A stretch of 64,000 nt of DNA from Erysipelotrichaceae bacterium (lineage in GTDB: Bacteria; Bacillota_I; Bacilli_A; RFN20; DUOF01): the NCBI GenBank assembly GCA_015058985.1, contig SVBH01000004.1, positions 1-64,000 of the forward strand, written 5' to 3'. The first letter of the stretch is position 1. Each line of letters opens with the position of its first letter. Made by a program: the position numbers and the translations under genes. Below the pieces are notes generated by a model. It had not been told where the DNA came from. It made no database searches and worked only from the letters and a program-made list of their open reading frames with translations. Below, one piece after another: positions 53,974 to 64,000 of the stretch.

Positions 53974-54924
53974 TTAATTATTTTCTTTAAAAGATAGATT
54001 ATAACTAGCTAATTTATCTTTTACTTCTTTTAATGACTTCTTACCTAAGTTACGTACTTTCATCATATCTTCTTCACTCTTTTGAGTTAATTCCATAACT
54101 GTAGATATTCCTGCTCTTTTTAAGCAATTATAAGAACGTACAGATAAATCTAAATCTTCAATAGTCATATCTTGGTTCTTAGTCTCGTTTTCAACGATAG
54201 TTTCACCGATGATATCTACGAATTTGTCTAAATTAGTTAATTCAGTAAATAAAGCGAAATGTTCAATTAGGATTTTAGAAGCTAATGCAATAGCCATTTG
54301 AGGTTCCATTGAACCATCAGTCCAAATATCCATAATTAATTTATCATAGTTAGCATTTCTTCCAACTCTAGCTGCTTCAACTTCATAAGCAACTTTTTTA
54401 ATTGGAGAATAGTTTGCGTCAGTAGGAATTATACCAAAATGAGTTCTAGCATCTTTGTTTTGTTCTGCAGTGAAGAATCCTCTACCATTTCTTGCATATA
54501 TTTTCATCTTTAAACTAGCACCAGCCGCTAAAGTACAAATATAAGCCTCTTTAGATAAAACTTCTACACCAGTTGGACAAACAATATCTTCACCAGTTAC
54601 TACTTTTGGACCTTTAACATCAATTGTTAATTCTTTCTTACTTTCATCATCTTCATCTATTGCTAGATTAAGTTCTTTAAGATTTAAAATAATACTTACT
54701 ACATCTTCTTTAACTCCTGGAACTGTTGAAAACTCATGTTGAACTCCATCGATTTCAATTGCAAATACGCTCGCTCCAGGTAAAGCAGATAATAAAACTC
54801 TACGTAGTGCATTACCTATTGTTATACCATATCCTTTTTCTAATGGTTCAACGATGAAACGCATATAGTTATCAGTTTCACCATTTCTCTCAATCTTAAA
54901 ATTTGGTTTTTCAAACTTTCTCAT
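53974..54924 (-). CDS. rpoA: RNA polymerase alpha subunit
   Basis: A 316-residue subunit. The N-terminal dimerisation domain (about 1-230) has EPLEKGYGITIGNALRRVLL and LPGASVFAIEIDGVQHEF. The C-terminal DNA-binding domain (about 250-312) has LDLSVRSYNCLKRAGISTV and NLGKKSLKEVKDKL. Confidence 0.99.
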   Translation of the reverse strand: MRKFEKPNFKIERNGETDNYMRFIVEPLEKGYGITIGNALRRVLLSALPGASVFAIEIDGVQHEFSTVPGVKEDVVSIILNLKELNLAIDEDDESKKELTIDVKGPKVVTGEDIVCPTGVEVLSKEAYICTLAAGASLKMKIYARNGRGFFTAEQNKDARTHFGIIPTDANYSPIKKVAYEVEAARVGRNANYDKLIMDIWTDGSMEPQMAIALASKILIEHFALFTELTNLDKFVDIIGETIVENETKNQDMTIEDLDLSVRSYNCLKRAGISTVMELTQKSEEDMMKVRNLGKKSLKEVKDKLASYNLSFKENN

Positions 54925-54966
54925 TGTTTTCCTCCTATAAGTAATATTTGTAAACGTTAGTTATTA

Positions 54967-55359
54967 TTATCCACGAGGTCTCTTTGGTGGACGACATCCA
55001 TTATGTGGAATTGGAGTGACGTCTTTAATACTTAAAATTTCAAGTCCTGCTACTTGTAAAGCTCTGATTGCAGATTCTCTACCTGGTCCAGGTCCTTTAA
55101 CTTCAACATCAACTTTTACTACTCCATAGTCTTTTGCTTTGTTTGCTGCAGCTTCAGCAGCTGTTTGTGCAGCAAATGGAGTTGATTTCTTAGAACCTTT
55201 AATTCCTAAAGATCCTGCACTAGCCCAAGTTAGTGTGCATCCATTCATATCAGTAATAGTTACGATTGTGTTATTGAATGTAGATTGGATATGAGCGACA
55301 CCATTTTGAACTTTTTTAGTAATTTTCTTTTTTCTTTGTGTATTACTTTGTTTAGCCAT
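54967..55359 (-). CDS. rpsK: 30S ribosomal protein S11
   Basis: A 130-residue protein with [34 protein letters not shown] and the C-terminal [18 protein letters not shown]. Confidence 0.99.
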   Translation of the reverse strand: MAKQSNTQRKKKITKKVQNGVAHIQSTFNNTIVTITDMNGCTLTWASAGSLGIKGSKKSTPFAAQTAAEAAANKAKDYGVVKVDVEVKGPGPGRESAIRALQVAGLEILSIKDVTPIPHNGCRPPKRPRG

Positions 55360-55377
55360 TGTCTCTATCCTCCCTTA

Positions 55378-55752
55378 TTATTTAGAAGCAACTTTCTTGT
55401 TTGCTATAGTCTTCTTAGGTCCTTTTCTAGTTCTAGCATTAGTTTGAGTTCTTTGTCCTCTAACTGGTAGACCTCTTCTATGTCTAATTCCTCTATAACA
55501 TCCGATTTCAATTAATCTTTTGATGTCTAAAGCAGTATCTCTTCTTAAGTCACCTTCAACTTTGTATTTAGAAGCTTCTGCTCTTAATTTTGATAATTCT
55601 TCTTCTTTTAAATCTTTAACTCTTACATCTGGACTAATTCCAGCATTTTTACAGATGTCCGCAGCTCTAGATGGTCCAATACCATAAATATATGTTAATG
55701 AAACAACTACTCTTTTATCATTTGGGACATCAACACCTAATATACGTGCCAT
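55378..55752 (-). CDS. rpsM: 30S ribosomal protein S13
   Basis: A 124-residue protein with [33 protein letters not shown] and [16 protein letters not shown] followed by a basic tail. Confidence 0.99.
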   Translation of the reverse strand: MARILGVDVPNDKRVVVSLTYIYGIGPSRAADICKNAGISPDVRVKDLKEEELSKLRAEASKYKVEGDLRRDTALDIKRLIEIGCYRGIRHRRGLPVRGQRTQTNARTRKGPKKTIANKKVASK

Positions 55753-55774
55753 TTATTTCTTTTCCTCCTTAAAA

Positions 55775-55900
<126 letters not shown>

Positions 55901-55914
55901 CTAAAATCTTTCTT

Positions 55915-56136
55915 TTAATTTTTGTATCTAAATGTGATACGCCCACGTGTTAAGTCATATGGTGATATGTCTACAGTAACACGATCCCCCGGTAAAATGC
56001 GAATGTAATGCATACGGATTTTACCAGAAACGTGAGCAAGTATTACTGCCCCATTCTCAAGTCTAACCTTGAATTGGGAATTAGGTAGTGCTTCCACAAC
56101 TACAGCCTCAACCTCAATATAATCTTCTTTTGCCAT
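55915..56136 (-). CDS. infA: translation initiation factor IF-1
   Basis: A 73-residue OB-fold protein: [58 protein letters not shown] at 56136 is chosen over the TTG one codon earlier. Confidence 0.99.
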   Translation of the reverse strand: MAKEDYIEVEAVVVEALPNSQFKVRLENGAVILAHVSGKIRMHYIRILPGDRVTVDISPYDLTRGRITFRYKN

Positions 56137-56154
56137 CAAATGCCCTCCTTCTTA

Positions 56155-56904
56155 TTATAACGTTGTTAATATAATATATCCTTTATCTGTAATAGCAATT
56201 GTATGTTCAAAATGAGCAGACAACTTACCATCAACAGTAACAACTGTCCAATCGTTATCAAGAGTTCTTAACTCTTCTCTTCCTTGGTTTACCATAGGCT
56301 CGACTGCGATAACTAGTCCAGGTTTTAACAGCATTCCTTTACCGGCGTTGCCATAATTAGGAACCACAGGATCTTCATGAACTTCTCTCCCTACTCCATG
56401 ACCAGTATAATCTTTAGTCATTGTATATCCGTTTTCTAAAACATGATTAGATATAGCAAAACCAATATCACCTAGTCTTTTTCCAGGAAGGGCTTGTTCT
56501 AACCCTTTATATAACGCTTCTTCATTTATACGTAACAATCTTTTAGCTTCTTCACTAATCTCTCCAACAGGATAAGTCCAAGCAGAATCTCCATGATAGC
56601 CCTTGTAACATGCCCCTATATCAATTGTTACTATATCTCCTTCTTTTAAAATCTTTGTTTTAGATGGTATTCCGTGTAATATTTCTTCATTAACAGAAAT
56701 ACATACAGAACCAGGAAATCCATACAAACCTTTAAATGAAGGTTTTGCATTATATTTACGTATTGTTTTTTCAGCAATTAAATCCAACTCAAGAGTAGAA
56801 ATACCAGGTTTAATATGTTTCTTTAATTCTTCATGAGTTAAAGCAACAATTCTTCCTGCTTCTCTTAATAATTTTATTTCCTTATCAGTTCTTAAAATTA
56901 CCAT
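56155..56904 (-). CDS. map: methionine aminopeptidase, type I
   Basis: A 249-residue enzyme that removes the initiator methionine. Metal ligands appear as [16 protein letters not shown] (two Asp), [12 protein letters not shown] (His), VAVEPMV-type [10 protein letters not shown] (Glu) and FEHTIAIT (Glu). It starts one base after the adk stop. Confidence 0.98.
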   Translation of the reverse strand: MVILRTDKEIKLLREAGRIVALTHEELKKHIKPGISTLELDLIAEKTIRKYNAKPSFKGLYGFPGSVCISVNEEILHGIPSKTKILKEGDIVTIDIGACYKGYHGDSAWTYPVGEISEEAKRLLRINEEALYKGLEQALPGKRLGDIGFAISNHVLENGYTMTKDYTGHGVGREVHEDPVVPNYGNAGKGMLLKPGLVIAVEPMVNQGREELRTLDNDWTVVTVDGKLSAHFEHTIAITDKGYIILTTL

Positions 56905-56905
56905 T

Positions 56906-57553
56906 TTACTCTCCTTTTAGAGCATCTTTAATGCTTTGGAAGACATTTTGAGTACTATCTTCCCCATTTATATTCACAAGAATATTTTGTGCTTTGTAAT
57001 AATTTACTGCTTCAGTTGTTTGATCCAAGTAAGTTTGATAACGAACCTTTATGCTTTCTTCATTATCATCTTTTCTTTGATATAATTTAGCACCACATTC
57101 TTCGCAAATATCACCTTTAGCAGAAGGCATAGTATAAATGTTATATACCTTTGCACAATTTTCACAAGTACGACGACCTGTGATTCTTTTACAAATAAGA
57201 TCAAAACTTACATCAAGTAAGATAACCTTATCAATTTTTTTCCCTAAATCATTTAATGTTCTATTTAATTCAATAGCTTGATTTAATGTTCTAGGAAAGC
57301 CATCTAGGATAAAGCCATTTTTACAATCAGCTTTACCTAGACGATCTATTACTAGTTTAATAGTTAACTTATCAGGCACTAATAATCCATTATCAATATA
57401 ACTTTTAATTTCCACTGCAAGAGGATCATTCTTAGAAGCAATAGCCCTAAATAAATCACCAGTTGAGATATGAGGAATCTCAAACTCCTCTTTCATTAAA
57501 GAAGCATATGTCCCCTTACCTGCTGCAGGTGGACCCATAAAAATTATATTCAC
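56906..57553 (-). CDS. adk: adenylate kinase
   Basis: A 215-residue enzyme with P-loop GPPAAGKGT at residues 7-15, ISTGDLFR and [10 protein letters not shown]. The lid has four cysteines (CENC, then CEEC), so it is the zinc-bearing type usual in Gram-positives. Confidence 0.98.
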   Translation of the reverse strand: MNIIFMGPPAAGKGTYASLMKEEFEIPHISTGDLFRAIASKNDPLAVEIKSYIDNGLLVPDKLTIKLVIDRLGKADCKNGFILDGFPRTLNQAIELNRTLNDLGKKIDKVILLDVSFDLICKRITGRRTCENCAKVYNIYTMPSAKGDICEECGAKLYQRKDDNEESIKVRYQTYLDQTTEAVNYYKAQNILVNINGEDSTQNVFQSIKDALKGE

Positions 57554-57569
57554 AACGCATCCCTACCTT

Positions 57570-58859
57570 TTAATAAGAAAAACCTTTATATTGTTTTGTA
57601 TTTAATTTACTTTCAATTTGAGTATTAACTTCATTTACAACACCAACTACGATGATAAGTCCTGTTCCACCAAAAGCGATAGCAGCATCTAAATCAGTAA
57701 AGATAATTGGTAATAAAGAAGGTAATAATGCAATAATTAAAAGTCCAAACATTCCCAAGAAAGTAACTCTGCTTAATACTCTACTTATATGAGCAGATGT
57801 ATCTTTTCCAGGTCTAATTCCAGGAATATATGCATTACTCTTTTGTAAATCTTCTGAAGTTTCTTGAGGTCTAACTTGCGCATTAGATTGATAATATGCA
57901 AATAGAACAATTAAAACTGCATAAATAATAGTTCCCCAATAAACACCTTTATACTTCACACCTAAAGAGCAAATCTCTGTAATTGCCTCATTATCACCAA
58001 AGAATCCAGTAATAAGAATTACAGCCATCATAAGTGAATTTGCATAAATTACAGGCAATACTCCAGATGAATTAATCTTAATAGGTAAGAATGAAATATC
58101 CTTTTTCATGTTTATTTGAGTTGTATTTGTTGAATATTGTAAAGGAATCTTTCTGATAGATTTTTCCATAAAAACAACAAATGCGATAATCGCTAAATAA
58201 GCAATTATGTAAATTGAGAATTTTAATAATCCACTAAATACTGCATCATTAACCATACCATTTGGTAGGAAAGTATTGAAAGCATCTATAATTTGTTTAG
58301 GCATTGTGGAAACAATACCAGCAAAAATGATAACTGATATACCATTTCCAATACCCTTAACAGAAATTTGATCACCCAACCAAACAACAAAGCAACTTCC
58401 TGCTGTAATAATAGAAACTACATATACTATATCAGCAAAGCTTAGTGTTTCGTGAAGCCCTAAGGTTCTTAACATTCCATATCCTTGGATAACACAGAAC
58501 ATTAATGATAGATATTTATTAATAGATTCAATTTTCTTTCTACCCTGCTCTCCTTCTTTTTTTAATTCAGCTAAGGCAGGGAGCATATTATCACTAGACA
58601 AAATATCAGTAATAATAGATGCCGTAATGTAAGGAGATACTCCTAACGCAAAAATTGAAAATTGAGATAAAGATCCACCACTCAATATATCCATAAGTTG
58701 TGCAAAACTTCCTGCACTTTCAAGGAAGTTAGCACCTAATGTTACTCTAGGAACTGTGATAGTAGTTCCTAATTTATAAATAAATAAAACTCCAAGGGTA
58801 AATAAAATTCTCTGTCTAATATCTTTATTTTTAAATGCTTCGATGACCTTTTTAAACAC
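57570..58859 (-). CDS. secY: protein translocase subunit SecY
   Basis: A 429-residue membrane protein with ten helices. LSGGSLSQFSIFALGVSPYI (helix 2), WLGDQISVKGIGNGISVI and the cytoplasmic loop GIRPGKDTSAHISRVLSRVT mark the family. It starts directly after the rplO stop. Its gene position after rplO and before adk is standard. Confidence 0.98.
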   Translation of the reverse strand: MFKKVIEAFKNKDIRQRILFTLGVLFIYKLGTTITVPRVTLGANFLESAGSFAQLMDILSGGSLSQFSIFALGVSPYITASIITDILSSDNMLPALAELKKEGEQGRKKIESINKYLSLMFCVIQGYGMLRTLGLHETLSFADIVYVVSIITAGSCFVVWLGDQISVKGIGNGISVIIFAGIVSTMPKQIIDAFNTFLPNGMVNDAVFSGLLKFSIYIIAYLAIIAFVVFMEKSIRKIPLQYSTNTTQINMKKDISFLPIKINSSGVLPVIYANSLMMAVILITGFFGDNEAITEICSLGVKYKGVYWGTIIYAVLIVLFAYYQSNAQVRPQETSEDLQKSNAYIPGIRPGKDTSAHISRVLSRVTFLGMFGLLIIALLPSLLPIIFTDLDAAIAFGGTGLIIVVGVVNEVNTQIESKLNTKQYKGFSY

Positions 58860-59300
58860 CTAGATCACCTCTACTTTTCCACCAGCAGCTTCGATTGCAG
58901 CTTGAGCAGTTTTTGAAAATTTATTTGCAGAAACAGTTAAAACTTTGCTAACTGATCCATTTCCTAAAATCTTAATTCCATCGTATTCATTCTTAACTAA
59001 ACCAGCTTCTTTTAATAAAGTTGGTGTTACGTTTGTATTATTTTCAAATCTGTTAAGTTCTTCAACGTTAACGATTGCATAATTTATACGATTGATGTTA
59101 GTGAAACCACGTTTTGAAACTCTACGATATATTGGGTTTTGTCCACCTTCAAATCCTAAACGAACGCCTCCACCAGAACGAGCATTTTGTCCTTTATGTC
59201 CAGCACCAGCTGTTTTACCAAGACCAGAACCCATTCCACGGCCTCTACGAGTTGCTTTTTGACGTGAACCTTCAATTGATTTTAGTTCATTTAATTTCAT
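58860..59300 (-). CDS. rplO: 50S ribosomal protein L15
   Basis: A 146-residue protein with the N-terminal [38 protein letters not shown] and a C-terminal [20 protein letters not shown]. The ATG at 59300 has GGAGG eight bases upstream. The gene for L30, normally between rpsE and rplO, is absent: only 54 bases separate the two. Confidence 0.98.
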   Translation of the reverse strand: MKLNELKSIEGSRQKATRRGRGMGSGLGKTAGAGHKGQNARSGGGVRLGFEGGQNPIYRRVSKRGFTNINRINYAIVNVEELNRFENNTNVTPTLLKEAGLVKNEYDGIKILGNGSVSKVLTVSANKFSKTAQAAIEAAGGKVEVI

Positions 59301-59354
59301 ACTTTGCACCTCCATATCCTTGTTATATTTTATATTTTATACCTTATATGTTTA

Positions 59355-59978
59355 TTATGCTAATATTTCTTTAACACTTTTGCCACGAAGAGCTGCTACT
59401 CTTGAAGCTGTTGTAGATCTTTTGATTCCATCGATTGTAGCTCTAACTACATTGACTGAAACTCTTGATCCATATACTTTTGAATAAATATTTTTGATAC
59501 CTGCAAGTTCAAGAACAGCTCTCACAGGTCCTCCAGCGATAATTCCAGTACCTTCAGGAGCAGGTTTTAAGAAAATCTTAGCTGCGCCATATTGTCCCAT
59601 GATTTCATGAGGTAAGGTATCAGGTTTAACCATAGGTACTCTGTATGTATTTTTCTTAGCATCATCTAATGCTTTTCTAATTGCATCTGGTACTTCGTTT
59701 GCTTTTCCAAGTCCGAATCCAACTGTTCCTTTTCCATCTCCGATAACTACTAAAGCTGAGAATCTCATACGACGTCCACCTTTAACAGTTTTAGAAATTC
59801 TTTTAATAGTAACTACTCTTTCTTGGAATTCTTTTTCTTTTCTTAAAGGTCTAGCAGCTTTTTTATCAAATTTTCTTTTTCCTTCTGTTCTAGGAGCTTT
59901 TCCTTTTTCAGAAGTTGTTTTTTCTACTTTTTCTTCAGTTGCTTCAACAACTGCATTTTCTTTTACTTCTTCAGCCAT
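59355..59978 (-). CDS. rpsE: 30S ribosomal protein S5, with N-terminal extension
   Basis: A 207-residue protein. The double-stranded RNA-binding part [20 protein letters not shown] begins near residue 51, then [17 protein letters not shown] and KSVKEILA at the end. The first 50 residues are a charged low-complexity extension rich in Glu, Lys and Thr, absent in B. subtilis S5 (about 166 residues). Confidence 0.98.
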   Translation of the reverse strand: MAEEVKENAVVEATEEKVEKTTSEKGKAPRTEGKRKFDKKAARPLRKEKEFQERVVTIKRISKTVKGGRRMRFSALVVIGDGKGTVGFGLGKANEVPDAIRKALDDAKKNTYRVPMVKPDTLPHEIMGQYGAAKIFLKPAPEGTGIIAGGPVRAVLELAGIKNIYSKVYGSRVSVNVVRATIDGIKRSTTASRVAALRGKSVKEILA

Positions 59979-59997
59979 TTATTTTCGCGCCTCCCTC

Positions 59998-60354
59998 TTA
60001 GAATTTTAGTCCAGCTTCTCTAGCTGCTTCTGCTAATGCTTTAATACGTCCATGATAAATATATCCACCACGGTCGAATACAACATTTTCAATTTTCTTA
60101 GCTAATGTTGCTTCAGCTACTGCTTTACCAACAACTTTAGCTGCTTCAATGTTAGATCCATTTTCAAGTTTTAATGAAACTGAACTAGCACTTGCAAGTG
60201 TTACTCCATTTACATCATCAATAACTTGTGCATGAATGTGTGCATTAGAACGAAATACGCTTAATCTAGGACAAGTTGGAGTTCCAGATACTTTTTTACG
60301 TAATCTTGTATGACGTTTTAATCTTTCATCATTTTTACTAACTTTATTTATCAT
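59998..60354 (-). CDS. rplR: 50S ribosomal protein L18
   Basis: A 118-residue protein with [32 protein letters not shown] and [20 protein letters not shown]; binds 5S rRNA. Confidence 0.99.
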   Translation of the reverse strand: MINKVSKNDERLKRHTRLRKKVSGTPTCPRLSVFRSNAHIHAQVIDDVNGVTLASASSVSLKLENGSNIEAAKVVGKAVAEATLAKKIENVVFDRGGYIYHGRIKALAEAAREAGLKF

Positions 60355-60370
60355 AATTTACTCCCCTTTC

Positions 60371-60913
60371 CTATTTCTTTCCTGCTTTTTTACCTTCCTT
60401 ACGACGGATTCTTTCAGTTGTATAAGCAATACCTTTTCCGCCATATGGTTCAGGTTCTCTAACAGCTCTAATATTAGCTGCTACTTGTCCTACTCTTTGT
60501 TTATCAATTCCTGAAACAGAAATTTCTGTAGGTGATTTAACTTCTATTTTAACGCCATCTTCTTCAAGTACTTCTACTTGGTGAGAATATCCAACGTTTA
60601 ATACTAATTTACTACCAGCCTTTGAAGCACGATATCCGATACCAGTAATAACTAAGTCTTTTTTAAATCCTTTGCTTACTCCTTCAACCATACCATTTAA
60701 TAAAGCTCTTGTAGTTCCATGTAATTGTTTAGAAGCTTTTTCATCATTGATTCTTGTAACAACTACATTTCTATCTTCAACATTAACTTTAACTCTATTT
60801 GAGAATTCTTTACTTAAAGTTCCTAAAGGTCCTTTAACTTCAACATTACATCCATTTACTGTAACTGTAACATTTTCAGGTAATACGATAATTTTATTTC
60901 CAATACGTGACAT
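60371..60913 (-). CDS. rplF: 50S ribosomal protein L6
   Basis: A 180-residue protein with MSRIGNKIIVLPENVTV, VKGPLGTLSKEF, GVSKGFKKDLVITGIGYRA and the C-terminal EPEPYGGKGIAYTTERIRRK. Confidence 0.99.
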   Translation of the reverse strand: MSRIGNKIIVLPENVTVTVNGCNVEVKGPLGTLSKEFSNRVKVNVEDRNVVVTRINDEKASKQLHGTTRALLNGMVEGVSKGFKKDLVITGIGYRASKAGSKLVLNVGYSHQVEVLEEDGVKIEVKSPTEISVSGIDKQRVGQVAANIRAVREPEPYGGKGIAYTTERIRRKEGKKAGKK

Positions 60914-60919
60914 ATATAA

Positions 60920-61312
60920 TTACCATACATAAGCGACTACTTCGCCGCCTACACCTTTCACTCTAGCTTGTTTGTCAGTTAACATACCATTTGATGTAGA
61001 AATAATAGCAATTCCTAAACCATTTAATACTTTTGGTAAATCTTTAACTGAAGCATAAACTCTTAAACCAGGTTTTGAAATTCTCTTTAAACCAGTGATA
61101 ACTCTTTGAGTTCCTGCATATTTTAGAATTAATGTTAATACTTTCTTTTCAGATTCTTCGATGATGTAATCATTGATAAATCCTTCCTCTTTCAAAATTC
61201 TAGCAATTTCAACTTTTGTTTTTGAATGAGGCATTTTAACTATTTCATTTCTCATTTGATTAGCATTACGGATACGTGTTAGCATATCTGCAATTGGGTC
61301 TGTCATACTCAT
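60920..61312 (-). CDS. rpsH: 30S ribosomal protein S8
   Basis: A 130-residue protein: [33 protein letters not shown] and [21 protein letters not shown] at 61312 has GGAGG eight bases upstream. Confidence 0.99.
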   Translation of the reverse strand: MSMTDPIADMLTRIRNANQMRNEIVKMPHSKTKVEIARILKEEGFINDYIIEESEKKVLTLILKYAGTQRVITGLKRISKPGLRVYASVKDLPKVLNGLGIAIISTSNGMLTDKQARVKGVGGEVVAYVW

Positions 61313-61331
61313 ATCTTGTTCCTCCTAACCA

Positions 61332-61517
61332 TTACCAACTTGCCTTTTTAAGTCCAGGAATTTGGCCTTTATAAGCTAATTCTCTTAAACAAATACGGCA
61401 TAATTTAAATTTTCTAATAACAGAGTGAGGACGTCCACATCTTTCACAACGTGTATATTCTCTAACCCCAAATTTCTTTGGTTTGTTATATTTTTCTATC
61501 AACGCTTTTCTTGCCAT
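61332..61517 (-). CDS. rpsN: 30S ribosomal protein S14, type Z (zinc)
   Basis: A 61-residue protein with [10 protein letters not shown] and [12 protein letters not shown], the two CxxC pairs of the zinc-binding short S14. Confidence 0.99.
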   Translation of the reverse strand: MARKALIEKYNKPKKFGVREYTRCERCGRPHSVIRKFKLCRICLRELAYKGQIPGLKKASW

Positions 61518-61531
61518 GTGTCAATTCCTCC

Positions 61532-62071
61532 TTATTTTGCAAAAGGCATGCCTAATTCACTTAATAAAGTGTAAGCTTCCTCGTCCTTTTGTGCTGTTGT
61601 AACAATAACAATATCCATTCCACGAACTCTAGATACGTTTTCGTAACTAATTTCTGGGAAAATGATTTGTTCTTTTACACCTAATGTATAGTTTCCTCTG
61701 CCATCAAATGCATCTTTAGAAACTCCTCTGAAGTCTCTAACTCTTGGTAATGAGATATTAAATAGTTTGTCTAAAAATTCATACATCTTTTGTCCACGTA
61801 ATGTGACTTTACAACCAATTGGCATCCCAGCTCTTAACTTGAATGAAGCAATTGATTTTTTAGCTTTTGTAACAACTGGTTTTTGTCCAGCTAAAGCAGC
61901 TAATTCTTTTACTGAGTCATCGATTAATTTAGAGTTAGAAGTTGCATCTCCTACTCCAATATTAATAACAACTTTTTCAATCTTAGGAGCTTGCATAATT
62001 GATGAATATTTATATTTATTCATTAATGAAGAAACTACTTCATTTTTGTATTTTTCATGTAATCTATTCAT
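61532..62071 (-). CDS. rplE: 50S ribosomal protein L5
   Basis: A 179-residue protein with [53 protein letters not shown] and [20 protein letters not shown]; binds 5S rRNA. Confidence 0.99.
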   Translation of the reverse strand: MNRLHEKYKNEVVSSLMNKYKYSSIMQAPKIEKVVINIGVGDATSNSKLIDDSVKELAALAGQKPVVTKAKKSIASFKLRAGMPIGCKVTLRGQKMYEFLDKLFNISLPRVRDFRGVSKDAFDGRGNYTLGVKEQIIFPEISYENVSRVRGMDIVIVTTAQKDEEAYTLLSELGMPFAK

Positions 62072-62082
62072 ACTGCTCCTCC

Positions 62083-62391
62083 TTATGCTATCTTAGAGCC
62101 ACTTGCTTTTGTAACTCTAACTTTCTTATCATTTACGATTTGGTACCCTACTCTTGTAGCTTTTTTAGTTTTAGGATCGACTAATGCAACTTTACATGCA
62201 TAGATAGGATGTTCTTTAATTTCTTTTCCTCCATCAGGATTTACTTGAGAAGGTTTAACGTGTTTAGTTTTTAAGTTAACTCCTTCAACAACTACCATTT
62301 CATCCTTTAAAGAAACAGATAATACATTTCCTACTTTACCTTTGTCTTTACCACTTAATACAACAACTTTGTCGCCTTTTTTGATTTTCAT
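62083..62391 (-). CDS. rplX: 50S ribosomal protein L24
   Basis: A 102-residue KOW-domain protein: [33 protein letters not shown]. Confidence 0.99.
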   Translation of the reverse strand: MKIKKGDKVVVLSGKDKGKVGNVLSVSLKDEMVVVEGVNLKTKHVKPSQVNPDGGKEIKEHPIYACKVALVDPKTKKATRVGYQIVNDKKVRVTKASGSKIA

Positions 62392-62403
62392 AAGTGCTCC
62401 TCC

Positions 62404-62778
62404 TTATAATACTTCAACAGCAAGTGAAGCAATCTTCAAACCTGTGTCGCCTAATTCTCTAATTTCTCTAGCTACTGGACCAAACACACGAGTACCAATT
62501 GGTGTTCCATCCTTTTTAATTAATACGATAGCATTGTCATCAAATCTGATGTTTGCTCCGTCTTTTCTAATAATTTCTTTTTTAGTTCTTACGATAATTC
62601 CTTTAACAACATCGCCTTTTTTAACAGTTCCATTAGGGATTGCATCCTTAACAGCACACATAACGATATCACCAATGCTAGAACTTTTTCTAACAGATCC
62701 ACCGATTAATCTAAAGACTCTTACGGATTTAGCACCAGAATTATCAGCAACTTTTAAATTAGTTTCATTTTGTACCAT
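62404..62778 (-). CDS. rplN: 50S ribosomal protein L14
   Basis: A 124-residue protein: [38 protein letters not shown] and [17 protein letters not shown] ending ([11 protein letters not shown]). Confidence 0.99.
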   Translation of the reverse strand: MVQNETNLKVADNSGAKSVRVFRLIGGSVRKSSSIGDIVMCAVKDAIPNGTVKKGDVVKGIIVRTKKEIIRKDGANIRFDDNAIVLIKKDGTPIGTRVFGPVAREIRELGDTGLKIASLAVEVL

Positions 62779-62801
62779 AATTTCCTACATCCTTCCTTAG
62801 A

Positions 62802-63065
62802 TTAAGCAATTTCTGCTTTCTTAACAATTTTAACTAAACGGAAATGTTTGTCAGCTGATAGAGGTCTAGTTTCCATAATTTCAACTGTATCACCGATTGA
62901 AGCAATTTCTTGTTCATCGTGTGCTTTATACTTTTTAGAGTATTTAACTCTCTTTCCGTATAGTGAATGGTTTTTATATGTAGATACTAAAACAACAATT
63001 GTTTTTTGCATCTTATCTGAAACTACAACACCTTGTAGTTTACGACGACTATTTCTCTCTTCCAT
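62802..63065 (-). CDS. rpsQ: 30S ribosomal protein S17
   Basis: An 87-residue OB-fold protein: [52 protein letters not shown]. Confidence 0.99.
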   Translation of the reverse strand: MEERNSRRKLQGVVVSDKMQKTIVVLVSTYKNHSLYGKRVKYSKKYKAHDEQEIASIGDTVEIMETRPLSADKHFRLVKIVKKAEIA

Positions 63066-63068
63066 CGA

Positions 63069-63275
63069 CTATTTCTCCTCTCCGCTTACTGCTTTTCTTT
63101 CGTTTAGTACAGTAAGAATTCTAGCAATATCTCTTCTTAAAGTTCTCATTTTACTTGCATTTTCAGCTTTTCCACTTGCTTGTTGGAATCTTAATGAGAA
63201 TAATTCTTGTTTTAATTCAACAACTTGTTTTTGCAATTCAGCTGTTTGTGTTTCTCTGATTTCTGTTACCTTCAT
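63069..63275 (-). CDS. rpmC: 50S ribosomal protein L29
   Basis: A 68-residue two-helix protein: VVELKQELFSLRFQQASGK, RRDIARILTVLNERK. Three bases from rpsQ. Confidence 0.99.
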   Translation of the reverse strand: MKVTEIRETQTAELQKQVVELKQELFSLRFQQASGKAENASKMRTLRRDIARILTVLNERKAVSGEEK

Positions 63276-63277
63276 TC

Positions 63278-63700
63278 TTACTCACCACACTTTTCTTCTT
63301 TTACTACTACTTTGCATCTAACTGGTAGTTTATAAGCTGCTAAACGTAAAGCTTCTCTTGCTAGATTTTCAGGAATTCCTGCCATCTCAAACATGATACG
63401 TCCTGGTTTAACAACTGCAACCCATCCATCAGGTGCACCTTTTCCAGATCCCATACGAACTTCTAATGGTTTCTTAGTTTTTGCTAAATGAGGGAAAATA
63501 CGAATCCATATTTTACCTGCTCTTTTTGTATATCTTGCTAATGTAATACGAGCTGCCTCGATTTGACGGTTAGTAACCCAAGCTCCTGTTGTAGCTTGTA
63601 GTCCGTAGTCACCAAATGCTAACTCAGTACCAGCTTTAGATTTTCCTTCATATTTAATGATATGAGGTCTTCTATATTTGACTCTTTTTGGCATTAACAT
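63278..63700 (-). CDS. rplP: 50S ribosomal protein L16
   Basis: A 140-residue protein with [11 protein letters not shown] start, [15 protein letters not shown] [37 protein letters not shown] and the C-terminal [12 protein letters not shown]. The first ATG is kept because homologues start [11 protein letters not shown]. Confidence 0.99.
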   Translation of the reverse strand: MLMPKRVKYRRPHIIKYEGKSKAGTELAFGDYGLQATTGAWVTNRQIEAARITLARYTKRAGKIWIRIFPHLAKTKKPLEVRMGSGKGAPDGWVAVVKPGRIMFEMAGIPENLAREALRLAAYKLPVRCKVVVKEEKCGE

Positions 63701-63706
63701 AGTTGA

Positions 63707-64000
63707 CTACTCTCCTTCCTTTTTATTTTCTTTCTTAGCACCAGGTATTTTTCCTTCTCTACAAATCCAAACTTTAACACCTAATTTTCCATAAGTTGTA
63801 TCAGCTTCAACTGCAGCATAGTCAATATCAGCTCTTAATGTTTGTAAAGGAACGATACCTTCTGAATATCCTTCACTTCTAGCAATTTCTGCTCCACCAA
63901 GTCTACCAGAAACTAATGTTTTGATTCCTTTAGCTCCTGCTTTCATAACTTTTTGAACAGCTTTCTTTTGAGTAGCTCTAAATGATGCTCTGTTTTCTAA
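63707..64000 (-). CDS. rpsC: 30S ribosomal protein S3, C-terminal part (5' end beyond window)
   Basis: The last 97 residues are visible, starting [19 protein letters not shown] at the window edge. [20 protein letters not shown] and [10 protein letters not shown] identify the S3 C-terminal domain. The gene continues past 64000. It overlaps nothing; rplP follows after six bases. Confidence 0.98.
   Translation of the reverse strand, partial: LENRASFRATQKKAVQKVMKAGAKGIKTLVSGRLGGAEIARSEGYSEGIVPLQTLRADIDYAAVEADTTYGKLGVKVWICREGKIPGAKKENKKEGE

Noticed and set aside
61767..62096. Open frames antisense to ribosomal genes
   Set aside because: They mirror rplE and have no ribosome-binding site or plausible product; similar shadows elsewhere were dropped for the same reason.

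Overview
The window is AT-rich, tightly packed bacterial chromosome from a low-GC Bacillota of class Bacilli. The 16S fragment, the SUF order (sufC-D-S-U-B), the order rplQ-ecfA1-ecfA2-ecfT-truA-rplM-rpsI and the spc-type ribosomal operon all fit that class. Four genes look sporulation-related (YunB-like, YutH-like and two tiny YjcZ-like proteins), so the organism is probably a spore former or a recent descendant of one. TGA is used as a stop (for example in ppa), so this is not a Mycoplasma-type code. Ddl and MurF show that it makes peptidoglycan. The 16S and gene content would suit an uncultured gut Bacilli lineage (Erysipelotrichales/RF39-like), but that placement is inference.

Layout. 1-1.6 kb: 5' part of a 16S gene, its promoter, and five tRNA genes upstream of it, all on the minus strand. 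1.6-4.9 kb: S1-domain protein, NifU-like scaffold, YutH/YunB spore genes, CBS protein and a small gene split by a frameshift. 4.9-10.1 kb: SUF iron-sulfur assembly operon and a folate-type ECF S component. 10.2-13.8 kb: two YjcZ-like microproteins behind a sigma-K-like promoter, then two foldase-like lipoproteins. 13.9-26.2 kb: mixed housekeeping genes (HAD, NUDIX, NrtR-like regulator, pyrophosphatase, AIM24, DUF1540, rpsO with its leader, lipoproteins, NERD protein) and a cell-wall operon (hydrolase-murF-ddl). 26.3-39.3 kb: NfeD/SPFH pair, two large cytosolic proteins with HExxH motifs, a free-standing five-repeat helicase-associated-domain protein, pnp, SDR, acyltransferase-like protein, idi and tspO. 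39.4-46.1 kb: tRNA-Glu(CTC), ZIP transporter, gltX, Na/Pi symporter, a PH-domain protein behind a promoter with a nine-G spacer tract, a five-tRNA cluster and a membrane protein. 46.1-64 kb: rpsI-rplM, three tandem paralogous membrane proteins, truA and the ECF module, then the run from rpsC to rplQ, which lacks rpmD.

How parts fit together. The energising ECF module (EcfA1, EcfA2, EcfT) probably serves the solitary FolT-like S component. SufU and the NifU-like protein probably supply and carry clusters made by SufBCD. No prophage, transposon or CRISPR array was seen. The least explained items are the homopolymer promoter at 44.76 kb, the A-AAA-AAC frameshift gene at 4.7 kb, the two HExxH proteins, the three-paralog insertion and the membrane-domain MurF.
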